A stretch of 64,000 nucleotides of DNA from Desertimonas flava. GTDB lineage: Bacteria; Actinomycetota; Acidimicrobiia; Acidimicrobiales; Ilumatobacteraceae. Location of the stretch: contig NZ_QKYK01000017.1 of the NCBI RefSeq assembly GCF_003426815.1, forward strand, positions 1 to 64,000. The letters run 5' to 3'. Positions 15,617 to 24,631 of the stretch are shown here, in pieces. The notes below the pieces were generated by a model. It saw only the letters and a program-made list of their open reading frames with translations. It searched no databases and was not told the DNA's origin. Numbering within the stretch: the stretch's first letter is position 1; each line of letters begins with the position of its first letter. Position numbers and translations under genes: made by a program.

Positions 15617-17042
15617 GGCCGGCCTCCGTCGTCAGCGCATCGAGGACCACCGAGCCGGCGGCCGCCTGGAAGTACGACAGGATGTCGGTGCGCGTGATCA
15701 CGGCGAGCGGCCGACCGCCCGACAGTACGAGCAGCGCCGGCGCCGCCTCGAGCATCTTCATCGCCCGCTCGATCTTCTGCCCGACGCCGATGGTCGGCAG
15801 CCTCGGGCCCATCACCTTGTCGACGGGGAGATCCATGACCGCCGGATCGACGGCGATGGCCTCCATCACGTCGAGCTCGTCGATCGCACCGGAGACCTCG
15901 GCGTTGGCGAACGGCGGCGTGTTCTTGCACACCGGCAGCTGGCTGATGCCGTTGGCCTTCATCAAGGCGACCGCCTCGCGGACGGGCTGGCCGGGGTTGA
16001 CGTACAGCAGCTCGGCCATCGCGCCTCGCGTCTCCAGCACGGCGCCGACGCAGTTCTCGCACTCCTGGACGAAACCGAAGTTGGCCATCCACTCGTCGTC
16101 GAACACGCGGCTGAGGTACCCGCGCCCCGAGTCCGGGTTGAGCACCACCACGATGTCGTCCGGGCCGGCCCGCTTGGCCACCTGGATGGCCGCGGCGACG
16201 GCCATGCCGCCCGATCCGCCGATGAGGATCCCCTCGGCTTCGGAGACCCGGCGCGCCGTCAGGAAGCTCTCCTGGTCGGAGATGGGGATGATCTCGTCGT
16301 AGAGCGACGTGTCCCACGCGGCCGGGAAGAAGTCCTCGCCGACGCCCTCGACGAGATAGGGCCGGCCCGAACCACCGGAGAACACCGAGCCCTCGGGGTC
16401 GGCGGCGATGATGCGGATGTTGGGGTTCTGCGCCTTCAGGTACCGCGCCGTCCCCGTGATCGTGCCGCAGGTGCCGGCGCCGGCGACGAAGTGGGTGATG
16501 CGCCCGGCGGTCTGGCGCCACAGCTCGGGGCCGGTGGTCAGCTCGTGGGCCCGCGGGTTGTTGGGGTTCGCATATTGGTTGGGGCGGAAGGCGCCCAGCT
16601 CGTCGGTGAGCCGTTCGGCCACCGAGTAGTAGCTCTCGGGATCGTCGGGCTCGACGGCCACGGGGCACACGACCACCTCGGCGCCGTACGCCTTGAGGAG
16701 GGAGATCTTCTCCGGGGCCACCTTGTCGGTCATCACGAACACGCACTTGTACCCGCGCTGGGCGGCGACGATGGCGAGGCCGACACCCGTGTTGCCGCTG
16801 GTGGGCTCGACGATCGTGCCGCCCGGCCGCAGCAGGCCCTCACGCTCGGCGGCGAGGATCATCTCGAGGGCCGGCCGGTCCTTCGACGACCCGCCGGGGT
16901 TGGTGGTCTCCATCTTCATCGCCAACACGCTGGGGATGCCTTCGAGCTCGGTGAGGCGATGCAGCTTGACCAGCGGCGTGTTGCCGATCAGATCGATCAC
17001 CGATGCCGCTATCGCTGTGCCGTCGAGGCGTGGATCCGTCAC
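15609..17042 (-). CDS. cbs: cystathionine beta-synthase with C-terminal CBS domains
   Basis: The 477-residue protein has a fold-type II PLP domain (about 10-325) with the PLP lysine in NPGGSSKDRPA near 54, the phosphate loop TSGNTGVGLA near 84, and a GAGTCGTITGTARYLK segment near 188. Residues about 340-470 hold two CBS motifs, the regulatory Bateman module. It condenses serine with homocysteine to cystathionine in the cytosol. It overlaps metB by 8 nt and is the upstream gene of that pair. Confidence 0.93.
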   Translation of the reverse strand: MTDPRLDGTAIAASVIDLIGNTPLVKLHRLTELEGIPSVLAMKMETTNPGGSSKDRPALEMILAAEREGLLRPGGTIVEPTSGNTGVGLAIVAAQRGYKCVFVMTDKVAPEKISLLKAYGAEVVVCPVAVEPDDPESYYSVAERLTDELGAFRPNQYANPNNPRAHELTTGPELWRQTAGRITHFVAGAGTCGTITGTARYLKAQNPNIRIIAADPEGSVFSGGSGRPYLVEGVGEDFFPAAWDTSLYDEIIPISDQESFLTARRVSEAEGILIGGSGGMAVAAAIQVAKRAGPDDIVVVLNPDSGRGYLSRVFDDEWMANFGFVQECENCVGAVLETRGAMAELLYVNPGQPVREAVALMKANGISQLPVCKNTPPFANAEVSGAIDELDVMEAIAVDPAVMDLPVDKVMGPRLPTIGVGQKIERAMKMLEAAPALLVLSGGRPLAVITRTDILSYFQAAAGSVVLDALTTEAGRG

Positions 17043-17081
17043 GTCCCGGATGGTACTGACCTCGCCGGCGACTGCCGCCGG

Positions 17082-17915
17082 TCAGCTCTCAGCGTCGGCG
17101 CGACCCTCGCCCGAGCCGGCGACCGGGCGGGCATCGGTGGTTCCGAGCTCGCTGGCTGCCGCCTGGAGGACCGCAGCGACGTGCTCGACGTCGCGGAGGG
17201 GGAAACGCCCGGCGGGAGCGCTCAAGCTGATCGCCACGGGCAGTCGTGTCTGGGGGATCGGGACGGCGAGACACCGACCGTCGATCTCGTTCTCACCGTT
17301 GTCGAGGGCGTAGCCGAGCCGGCGAACCTTGGCCAACTCGGTCAGGTAGTCCTCGACGGAGACGATCGAGTTCTCGGTGCGGGCGGGCATCCCCGTCCGT
17401 TCGAGGATCCCGCGGACCTGCTCCTCGGGCAGGTGGGCGACGATGGCCTTGCCCAATGCCGTCGTGTGGATGGGATCGCGATCGCCACGGCTCGCGGCGA
17501 GACGGACGCCGCGCCGGCTCTCGACGATGTCGAGATAGATCGTGGAGTCGCCGTCGAGGAGCCCGAGGTTCGCCGTCTCGCCCAACTCATCACGAATTCG
17601 CTCGAGCACCGGGAACGCCCGCTGGCGCAGCACTTCGAGGTGGCGGGACTGCATGCCGACGAATCCGAGGCCGAGTTGGTAGGTGCCCGTGTCGGGGTCA
17701 CGCTCGACGTAGCGATGGGCCTCGAGGGTCCAGAGGTACCGGAAGGCCGACGACTTCGGGAGTTCGGTGATCTGCGCCACGTCGCTCAACGAGACGCCGT
17801 CCACTTCCGACTGCAGCAGGTTGAGGATCGAGCAGACGCGGTCGACGGCCCGGACGGTGTAGTCACGCTCCTCTAGCTCGTGGGCTCCTTCGGCCACCGG
17901 ATCCTCAGCATTCAT
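17082..17915 (-). CDS. IclR family transcriptional regulator
   Basis: This 277-residue regulator has an N-terminal winged helix (about 20-85; AVDRVCSILNLLQSE, LSDVAQITELPKSSAFRYL) and an IclR effector-binding domain (about 95-260) with TTALGKAIVAHLP near 148. The ATG at 17915 has GGAGG 5 nt upstream. It is oriented like the aldolase/oxidoreductase/transporter genes but lies downstream of their 3' end, with 54 nt between. Its likely targets are the promoters at about 26330 and 29409, which share a 22-bp palindromic element; IclR proteins commonly bind such palindromes. The effector is probably an intermediate of the 17-37 kb pathway. Confidence 0.9.
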   Translation of the reverse strand: MNAEDPVAEGAHELEERDYTVRAVDRVCSILNLLQSEVDGVSLSDVAQITELPKSSAFRYLWTLEAHRYVERDPDTGTYQLGLGFVGMQSRHLEVLRQRAFPVLERIRDELGETANLGLLDGDSTIYLDIVESRRGVRLAASRGDRDPIHTTALGKAIVAHLPEEQVRGILERTGMPARTENSIVSVEDYLTELAKVRRLGYALDNGENEIDGRCLAVPIPQTRLPVAISLSAPAGRFPLRDVEHVAAVLQAAASELGTTDARPVAGSGEGRADAES

Positions 17916-17969
17916 CTGCACCTCCGTCCACCGGCCGGCGGCCGTCGGCGATCGCCGCGGCGCATCACG

Positions 17970-18743
17970 CTACCGCGCCCTTTCGGCACGTCGGGTCGAC
18001 TCCGCGGCGGCTCGTAGCGCTCCCTCGAGCGCCATCGTGGGCTCGCCGAGGCAGACGAAGCGGAATCCGTCGGCGACGAGGGCAGGCCCGTCGCCGATCA
18101 TCCACATCGGTTTGCCGGCGGCGGTTCCTGCGGCGCGAATCCGCTCGATCGCGTCGCGCAGCGCCGCCGACCCAGGATCCCAACACACCCCCAGTTGGGC
18201 CGACAGGTCGTAGGGCCCGATCGCGATCGCAGTCGTCAGACGATGGGCGGCGATGGCGGACGCGTTGTCGAGCCCCTCGAGCGTCTCGATCTGCGGCATG
18301 ATCAGCAGGTTGTCCTCGACCTCGGTGCGCCATGCGTCGGCGTGGACGTCGCTGACCCAGCGCACGGCCGGGCCGCCGGGGCGGCGGGTGCCGCGCGGCG
18401 GCATGAGCGCGGCGTCGGCGATGCGGTCCATGTCGGCGGTGCTGGCCACCGCCGGCACGAGCAGCCCGCACGGTCCGAGGTCGAGCGCAGCACGGATCGA
18501 GCGTGACGCCGAGTCACCCGGCCGGACGATCACGGCGAAGTCCTCTCGCCGGCCGATCGCGCACACGTCGGCCACCAGCTCGCTGTCGAATGGGAGATGT
18601 TCGAGATCGATGATGAGGTAGTCGAGGCCGGCGCGGCGTACGACCTCGACCAGGCCGGGCCACAGGTGCAGGCTGCACAGCACCCCGGTGGTCACGACGT
18701 CCGGGTCGGCCAGACGGCGTCTCAGCTCCACGGCCGGGCGCAT
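17970..18743 (-). CDS. HpcH/HpaI family aldolase
   Basis: This 257-residue enzyme belongs to the class II (metal-dependent) pyruvate aldolases. It shows DYLIIDLEHLPFD near 41, RPGDSAS near 76, the metal ligands Glu in MPQIETLEG near 147 and Asp in IGPYDLSAQLG near 172. Such enzymes split 2-oxo-4-hydroxy acids (for example 2-keto-3-deoxy-sugar acids or 4-hydroxy-2-ketoheptanedioate) into pyruvate and an aldehyde. It is the last gene of a long leftward operon; the upstream oxidoreductase stop and its ATG share one base. Confidence 0.9.
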   Translation of the reverse strand: MRPAVELRRRLADPDVVTTGVLCSLHLWPGLVEVVRRAGLDYLIIDLEHLPFDSELVADVCAIGRREDFAVIVRPGDSASRSIRAALDLGPCGLLVPAVASTADMDRIADAALMPPRGTRRPGGPAVRWVSDVHADAWRTEVEDNLLIMPQIETLEGLDNASAIAAHRLTTAIAIGPYDLSAQLGVCWDPGSAALRDAIERIRAAGTAAGKPMWMIGDGPALVADGFRFVCLGEPTMALEGALRAAAESTRRAERAR

Positions 18744-19792
18744 CAACGCACCGCCCCGACTCGAGCGACCACATGTTCGGCGGCCGAGCGCTCGGCGGCC
18801 TCGGTCATCGCCACCGAACGAAGTCCGTCGAGACCGCTCACCGCCGGACGGGTCCCGTGGCGCACCGCGTCCACCAGGTCGGCGAGCTGGTCGGCGTACG
18901 CGGCAAGCCGGGCCGGATCCATCGGGTCGAGCGGGTCGAAGGCCTTTTGGCGGAACGGCACCGTCCAGCCCTCGGCCGTCCCCACCTCGACGGCGCCGTA
19001 CGAGTCGAGGCGGACGATGCCGGTGGCGCCGATCAGCTCGAACTGGAGGCCGGAGCCGAGTCCGGGCTGCGGGATGTCGTAGCTCATCCACACCTGGGCC
19101 ATCGCATCGTTGGCGAAGCCGTAGGTCGCCATTGCGCTGCGTCCCACCGGTGGCGAGTCGCCGTATTGGGTGATGCGGCCGTACGCCTCGACAGGTTCGG
19201 CACCGACGAACCAGTACAGGAGGTCGCACGCGTGGGCGGCCCACGACGCGAACACGGTCTGCTGCGCGGGATCGAGCTTCCACTCGTCGTGCGTCACCGA
19301 CGTGTCCCAGAAGCCCGTCTCCGGTCCGATCACCCGGGCCATGCGAACGGGGCCGACCGCGCCAGAGTCGAGCACGCCGCGGACGAATCGGGGCGCGGCG
19401 CGGAATCGGTGCTGCGACACAGTGGCAAGGAGGGTCCCGGCCGCCTCGGCGGCGTCGATCATCGCTCGGGCATCCTCCGACGTGGAGGAGAGCGGCTTCT
19501 CGACGAGCACGTGCTTGCCGGCCGCGGCGGCGGATTCGACGGCTGTCCGGTGCACGTGCGGCGGGGTGGTGACGATGACGACGTCCACGTCGGACCGGCC
19601 GATGAGCTCGGCCGGGTCGTCGACGTGCTCGCACTCGTAGTCGCTCGCCAGTTGCGCCGCCCGCCGCCCGACGGCCACGCCGACGAGCCGCACCCGGTCG
19701 CCGACCAGGCGGCACACCTGGGACCACGTGCGGCCCATGAATCCGCTGCCGATCACGGCGACGCCGAGTGGTGCACCGGTGGCGTCAGGCAT
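18743..19792 (-). CDS. Gfo/Idh/MocA family oxidoreductase
   Basis: The 349-residue protein has a Rossmann NAD(P) domain with GVAVIGSGFMG near 9-19 and the family catalytic motif EKPLS near 99 (Lys of EKP). The C-terminal half is the GFO_IDH_MocA substrate domain. Family members oxidise or reduce sugar, inositol or sugar-acid hydroxyls. It overlaps the 2-hydroxyacid dehydrogenase by 8 nt and the aldolase by 1 nt, so all three are translationally linked. The exact substrate is unknown. Confidence 0.9.
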   Translation of the reverse strand: MPDATGAPLGVAVIGSGFMGRTWSQVCRLVGDRVRLVGVAVGRRAAQLASDYECEHVDDPAELIGRSDVDVVIVTTPPHVHRTAVESAAAAGKHVLVEKPLSSTSEDARAMIDAAEAAGTLLATVSQHRFRAAPRFVRGVLDSGAVGPVRMARVIGPETGFWDTSVTHDEWKLDPAQQTVFASWAAHACDLLYWFVGAEPVEAYGRITQYGDSPPVGRSAMATYGFANDAMAQVWMSYDIPQPGLGSGLQFELIGATGIVRLDSYGAVEVGTAEGWTVPFRQKAFDPLDPMDPARLAAYADQLADLVDAVRHGTRPAVSGLDGLRSVAMTEAAERSAAEHVVARVGAVR

Positions 19793-20774
19793 CGCCGGCC
19801 CCCGTTGCCAGGCTCGCCGGGAGACGTCCGTGGGCGGTGAGCAGCTCGATGATCCGTCGTGCCGCGAAGTGATGCATGTCGCGGAACGCCTCGACCGAGG
19901 TCGCCGCAGTGTGCTGCGTGAGGACGACGTTGTCGAGGCCCCGAAGCGGGTCGTCGGCCGTGGGCGGCTCGGGGTTGCGCACGTCGAGGGCAGCCGCGCG
20001 CAACCGTCCCGCCCGCAGCGCGTCCGCCAGGGCACCCTCGTCCACCAGGCCGCCGCGCGCGACGTTGACCAAGATGGCGCCGGGATCCATGAGGTCGAGT
20101 TCACGGGCGCCGATCAACCCGGTGGACTCCTCCGACAGGGCGGCGCACAACACGACCGCGTCGGCGCGCTGCAACAGATCGTCGAGTCCGAGGAGCTCGA
20201 CGTCGTGATGTGGTGACTCGACGAGGTAGGGATCGTGGGCGATCGTCGTCATGCCGAGACCACGGGCCTTCTCGGCGAAGCGGCTCCCGATGCGACCGAG
20301 GCCGACGACTCCGACGGTCGTCTCGGCGACGCGGCGGATGCGGTAGAAGTCGTCGCGGTCGCGGACCTGCCACTCGCCGCGTGCGGCGAGAGTCGCGCAC
20401 GGCACGAGCATGCGCTGGGCGGCGAGGAGCAGGGTGATCGCGTGATCGGCCACCTCCTCGGTGCAGTAGCCGGGGACGTTGGACACCTCGATCCCGAGCT
20501 CGTCGGCGAGGGCCCGGTTCACCCCGTCCATGCCGACCGAGTAGCACAGCACCGCGCACGCCCGCTCCGCCGCGCGCAACAAGTGGTCGGAGAGTCGGCC
20601 GGACGCGACGAGCAGATCGGCGGTCGGCACCATGGTCTCGACCTCTCGCTCGTCGGCCGGCAGCAGCAGCTCGACGCCGTGGCGGGCGAGTTCGTCGGCT
20701 TCGTGGTCGTAGTCCCACCGGATGGTGGTGATCGGATCGACGACCACCACACGCGTCGGGGAAGGGGGCGTCAT
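19785..20774 (-). CDS. D-isomer-specific 2-hydroxyacid dehydrogenase family (SerA-like)
   Basis: This 329-residue dehydrogenase has an N-terminal substrate domain and a Rossmann insert with VGVVGLGRIGSRFAEKARG near 150-168. The catalytic residues expected for the family are visible: Arg in NVARGGLVDE near 241, Glu about 30 residues later and His in QHTAATS near 295. It interconverts a 2-oxo acid and a D-2-hydroxy acid using NAD(H). It starts on the last base of the upstream fused ABC ATPase stop codon. It probably acts on an intermediate of the transported compound. Confidence 0.9.
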   Translation of the reverse strand: MTPPSPTRVVVVDPITTIRWDYDHEADELARHGVELLLPADEREVETMVPTADLLVASGRLSDHLLRAAERACAVLCYSVGMDGVNRALADELGIEVSNVPGYCTEEVADHAITLLLAAQRMLVPCATLAARGEWQVRDRDDFYRIRRVAETTVGVVGLGRIGSRFAEKARGLGMTTIAHDPYLVESPHHDVELLGLDDLLQRADAVVLCAALSEESTGLIGARELDLMDPGAILVNVARGGLVDEGALADALRAGRLRAAALDVRNPEPPTADDPLRGLDNVVLTQHTAATSVEAFRDMHHFAARRIIELLTAHGRLPASLATGAGDA

Positions 20775-22861
20775 CAGTTCTCCGTTCGGGTCGGTGGGGT
20801 GAGAGCGACGGGGACGTCGGGCTTGCGCCGGATCGGCGCCTCGGCGACGGCGAGCGAACCGGGGAAGTGGCACGCCACCATCCCTCCGGTCGTGACGGGC
20901 GAGAGCACTGGCACGTCGGTCGCACAGCGGTCTTGGGCGACGGGGCACCTGGTGTGGAAGGCACACCCGGGCGGCACCGCCAGTGCCGACGGAGGTTCGC
21001 CGTTGAGCACGATGCGCTGATCCGTGTCGGGCTCCTCGTCGATGCTCGGCACCGCAGACAGCAGCGCCACCGTGTAGGGGTGTTGCGGCGAGTCGAACAG
21101 GGCGCGCCACGGGGCGACCTCGACCAGTCGGCCGAGGTACATCACGGCGACGTCGCTGGCGATCTCGCGAACGCCGGCCAGGTCATGGGACACGAAGAGG
21201 TAGGTCAACGAGTGCTCTGCCTGGAGCTCGCGGAGCAACGACACGATGTGGGTCTGGATCGACACGTCGAGCGACGCCGTCGGCTCGTCGAGCACGATCA
21301 CCTTCGGTCGAGGCGCGAGTGCTCGAGCGATCGCCACGCGCTGGGCCTGACCGCCCGACAGCTCGCGGGGGCGGTGGCGGGCGAGGCTGGGCGGCAGGCG
21401 GACCGCGTCGAGGACCTCCCGGACTCGCGCCTCGCGCTCGGCACGGCCGACCCCGAGGTTCACCAGGGGTTCGGCGACGACGTCGTTCACCATGAGGTGT
21501 GGATTCAGCGAGCCGTGTGGATCCTGGAAGACCGCCTGCATCCACTGCTCGCGGCGCGCCCGGTCGCCGCCCGTGCGCGCGTCCTCGCCGCTCAACTCGA
21601 TGCGGCCCGACGTCAACGGGGTGAGCCCGAGGACAGCGTGGGCGAGTGTCGATTTTCCCGACCCCGACTCGCCGACCAGAGCCAGGGTCCGGCCCGGGGC
21701 GATCTCGATGGACACCCCGCCGAGGGCGACCAGGTCGCGACGGCGGTGGAGGAGGCCGCCGGCGGCACGGACCTTGTAGACGCGGGTCGCGTCGCGTACC
21801 GCGACCAACGTCTCGGAGGGCCCGTCGCCGTCCACCGCGGTTGCATCGGCCCCGACCACACTGGTCACGTCGACCGATGCGTCATTCCCGTCGATGGGGT
21901 GCCAGCACGCGACCCGTGCCGCCGAACCGGGCACCGGAACGAGCACGGGGACCTCGGTGTCACACCGATCGGTACGACGGTCACAGCGGGGCGCGAACGC
22001 GCACCCGGCCGGCAGGTGCGCGAGGTCGACGGGCTGGCCGGGGATCGGGCGGATCTCACCACGCTGGGCGCCGAGCCGGGGTGTGGCCGCCTGCAATGCC
22101 CTCGAGTACGGATGATGGGCGCGACCGAAGAACTCGGAGGCGGGGGAGTCCTCCACGATCGAACCGCCGTACATCACGAGGACGCGGTCGCAGAGACGGC
22201 GGATCAGACCGAGGTTGTGCGACACGATGAGCAGCGCCATGTCGGCCCTCGGGCCGGGCTCTCCGATCGTGGCGAACAGCTCGGCGATCTGGGCCTGGAT
22301 GGTCACGTCGAGCGCGGTGGTCGGTTCGTCGGCGACGAGAAGGGTCGGGCCGTTCTCGAGTCCGAGCGCGATCAGGCCCCGCTGGCGCATGCCGCCCGAG
22401 AGCTCGTGGGGATAGCGGCGCAGTTGTGACTCGGGGTCGGGGAGCCCGGCGTCGCGCAACGCCTGTTGCGAGCGTTGCTCGATGAGGGCCCGCTTCCTGA
22501 GCCCGTGGGCGCGGAGCCCGGCCTTCAGATGGCTGCCGATCGTCCGCAGCGGATCGAACGAGGTCAGCGGGTCCTGGAACACCATCCCGGCGCGTGTGCC
22601 ACGGAGCTTGCGGAGTTCGCCCGATCCGAGCGTGACGAGATCGGAACCGTCGAGCCGGACCGTTCCCTCTTCGATCGTCGCCGCGTCGGGGAGCAGCTGC
22701 ATGACGCTGTGGGCGAGCGTCGACTTCCCAGAGCCCGATTCGCCGACGACACCGACGCGCTCGCCGCGGTCGATCGTGAACGTCGCGTCGCGGACGGCGC
22801 GCAACGAGCCGAAGGCGACCGTCAGGTGATCCACATCGAGGAGCGGGTGCCCGTCAGGCAT
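20774..22861 (-). CDS. fused dipeptide/oligopeptide ABC transporter ATPase (DppD-DppF type)
   Basis: The 695-residue protein contains two complete ABC ATPase domains. The first has Walker [10 protein letters not shown] near 38, signature ELSGGMRQR near 157 and Walker [10 protein letters not shown] near 177; the second repeats Walker A near 405, signature ELSGGQAQR and Walker B VIVLDEPT. Each is followed by the oligopeptide-transporter C-terminal domain with Cys-containing CAFxxRC motifs. It energises the DppB/DppC channel. The ATG at 22861 gives the best N-terminus and overlaps dppC by 8 nt. Confidence 0.92.
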   Translation of the reverse strand: MPDGHPLLDVDHLTVAFGSLRAVRDATFTIDRGERVGVVGESGSGKSTLAHSVMQLLPDAATIEEGTVRLDGSDLVTLGSGELRKLRGTRAGMVFQDPLTSFDPLRTIGSHLKAGLRAHGLRKRALIEQRSQQALRDAGLPDPESQLRRYPHELSGGMRQRGLIALGLENGPTLLVADEPTTALDVTIQAQIAELFATIGEPGPRADMALLIVSHNLGLIRRLCDRVLVMYGGSIVEDSPASEFFGRAHHPYSRALQAATPRLGAQRGEIRPIPGQPVDLAHLPAGCAFAPRCDRRTDRCDTEVPVLVPVPGSAARVACWHPIDGNDASVDVTSVVGADATAVDGDGPSETLVAVRDATRVYKVRAAGGLLHRRRDLVALGGVSIEIAPGRTLALVGESGSGKSTLAHAVLGLTPLTSGRIELSGEDARTGGDRARREQWMQAVFQDPHGSLNPHLMVNDVVAEPLVNLGVGRAEREARVREVLDAVRLPPSLARHRPRELSGGQAQRVAIARALAPRPKVIVLDEPTASLDVSIQTHIVSLLRELQAEHSLTYLFVSHDLAGVREIASDVAVMYLGRLVEVAPWRALFDSPQHPYTVALLSAVPSIDEEPDTDQRIVLNGEPPSALAVPPGCAFHTRCPVAQDRCATDVPVLSPVTTGGMVACHFPGSLAVAEAPIRRKPDVPVALTPPTRTEN

Positions 22862-23699
22862 GCGGCCGCCGATCGGTCCGCAGCGTGGTGCCGAGCCCTT
22901 CACCGATCAGGTTGATGCCGAGCACCGTGATGAGGAGCATCACGGCGGGGGCGACGGCTGCGGCTGGCACGAAGTAGACGGCGCGTACCCCCTCGGTGAG
23001 CAGCACGCCCCAGTCTGCGTCGGGCGGCTGGGTACCGATGCCGAGGAAGCTGAGGGCCGAGAGCACGACGATGCCGTTGCCCGCTCCGATCACGAGGAGC
23101 ACGAGGGCGACGTCGCGAACGTTCGGCAGGACGTGCACCCGCAACATGCGGTGCAACGGCGTGTTCGAGACGCGGGCGGCCTTCACGAACGTCGCTGTCC
23201 GGATGGGGAGCACCGTGCCGCGCAGAACGCGCGCGTACGGGGCGATCGCCGAGACGGAGACGGCGATGACGGCACCGGTCATGCTCGGGCCGATGATGGC
23301 GATGACGACGAGGGCGTTGAGCAGCATCGGGAAGGCGAGCAGGACATCGACCACCCGCATGACGACGGCGTCGAACCGGCCACCGATGAACCCTGAGGCG
23401 ATGCCGATCACGATGCCGACGATGGCACCGATGCCGACGGCCGCGACGCCCGCGATGATCGACATCGTGCCGGCGGCGAGCAGGCGGGCGAGCACGTCGC
23501 GACCGAGCCGGTCGGTGCCCAGCGGATGGTCGCCCGATGGTGATGCGTAGCCGTTCACGGCGTCCGTCGTCAGCGGGTCGAGATCCCACACCAGTGGGCC
23601 GATGATGCTGATCGCCAGCACGATCGTGAGCAGCACGAGTCCGATGCGAGTGGTGGGCAACGAGAGCCACCGGCGGAGTGTGGGCCAGCGCTCGGTCAT
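22854..23699 (-). CDS. dppC: peptide-type ABC transporter permease (DppC family)
   Basis: This 281-residue inner-membrane protein has about six hydrophobic helices. The family features are HPLGTDRLGRDVLARLL near 58 and the EAA loop near 180-205 that docks with the ATPase. It forms the channel with the adjacent DppB homologue. It overlaps dppB by 4 nt and the ATPase gene by 8 nt. Transporters of this family carry peptides, nickel or some sugars, so the substrate is not fixed by family. Confidence 0.9.
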   Translation of the reverse strand: MTERWPTLRRWLSLPTTRIGLVLLTIVLAISIIGPLVWDLDPLTTDAVNGYASPSGDHPLGTDRLGRDVLARLLAAGTMSIIAGVAAVGIGAIVGIVIGIASGFIGGRFDAVVMRVVDVLLAFPMLLNALVVIAIIGPSMTGAVIAVSVSAIAPYARVLRGTVLPIRTATFVKAARVSNTPLHRMLRVHVLPNVRDVALVLLVIGAGNGIVVLSALSFLGIGTQPPDADWGVLLTEGVRAVYFVPAAAVAPAVMLLITVLGINLIGEGLGTTLRTDRRPHA

Positions 23700-24622
23700 G
23701 TGGCACCGATCCTCGGGTCGATGACGCGGTACAGGACGTCGACGACGATGTTGACGAGCAGGATCACGAGGGCGACCACGAGGATCTCACCCTGGACTGC
23801 GGGCAGGTCACGGCGCTCGATGGACTCGAAGATCGTCGTCCCGAGGCCGGGCCAGGCGAAGATGTTCTCCACGACGAGCGCGCCCGCGATCACCCGGCTG
23901 AACTCCACGCTGAGGAGTGTGATCAGCGGGATCGACGCGTTCGGGGCGACGTGGTTGGTGAGGATCGTCCGTTCGGCCACACCGACGGCCCGAAGCGTTC
24001 GCACGAACGGTTGCTGGCTGGCGTCGGCGATGCCCGCCCGCACGACGCGGGCCTGGATACCGGCGAGGGGGATGCCCAGCGCCACGGCGGGGAGCACGAG
24101 CGACGTCCACCCCTTGTCACCGGCCACCGGGAACCAGCCCAGTTGCACGGCGAAGACCACCGACAGGATCGTGGCGAGGAGGAAGTCGGGCGTCGCGGCC
24201 ATCATCGTCGTCGCGGTGGTGAACCCGACCCCGGCGTCGCCTTTGCGCCGGCGTCCCACCCAGACACCGAAGGGCACCGAGATGCACACGGCGATCAGCA
24301 GGCCGGCGCACGACAGGCGGAGGGTGTTGAGGATGCGATCGCCGATGATCGTCGACACCGGACGATCCGTGAGGTACGACGTGCCGAGGTCGCCGCGGAA
24401 CACGCCGGTGAGGTAGTCCCAGAACTGGTGCCAGAGGGGGTCGTCGAGGCCGAGCTGCTCACGCAGCTCGGCCGCGACGTCAGGGTCGAGCGTCGTCCCG
24501 GCGATCACCTGAACGGGATCGCCCGGAACGAGGCGAAGCATGAGGAACGTGACGACGAGCACCGCGAACGCGACCGGCGCGGCGCCGATGACGCGCCGGA
24601 TCGCGAACCGGATGAGCTCCAT
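23696..24622 (-). CDS. dppB: peptide-type ABC transporter permease (DppB family)
   Basis: The 308-residue membrane protein begins with the family N-terminus (one helix, then LRLVPGDPV near 30) and ends with five further helices and an EAA loop near 200-225 (AVGVAERTILTNHVAPN). It pairs with DppC. It lies 9 nt after the solute-binding protein gene on the same strand, so it belongs to one operon running from 26248 to about 17970. Confidence 0.9.
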   Translation of the reverse strand: MELIRFAIRRVIGAAPVAFAVLVVTFLMLRLVPGDPVQVIAGTTLDPDVAAELREQLGLDDPLWHQFWDYLTGVFRGDLGTSYLTDRPVSTIIGDRILNTLRLSCAGLLIAVCISVPFGVWVGRRRKGDAGVGFTTATTMMAATPDFLLATILSVVFAVQLGWFPVAGDKGWTSLVLPAVALGIPLAGIQARVVRAGIADASQQPFVRTLRAVGVAERTILTNHVAPNASIPLITLLSVEFSRVIAGALVVENIFAWPGLGTTIFESIERRDLPAVQGEILVVALVILLVNIVVDVLYRVIDPRIGAT

Positions 24623-24631
24623 CGTCTCGAT

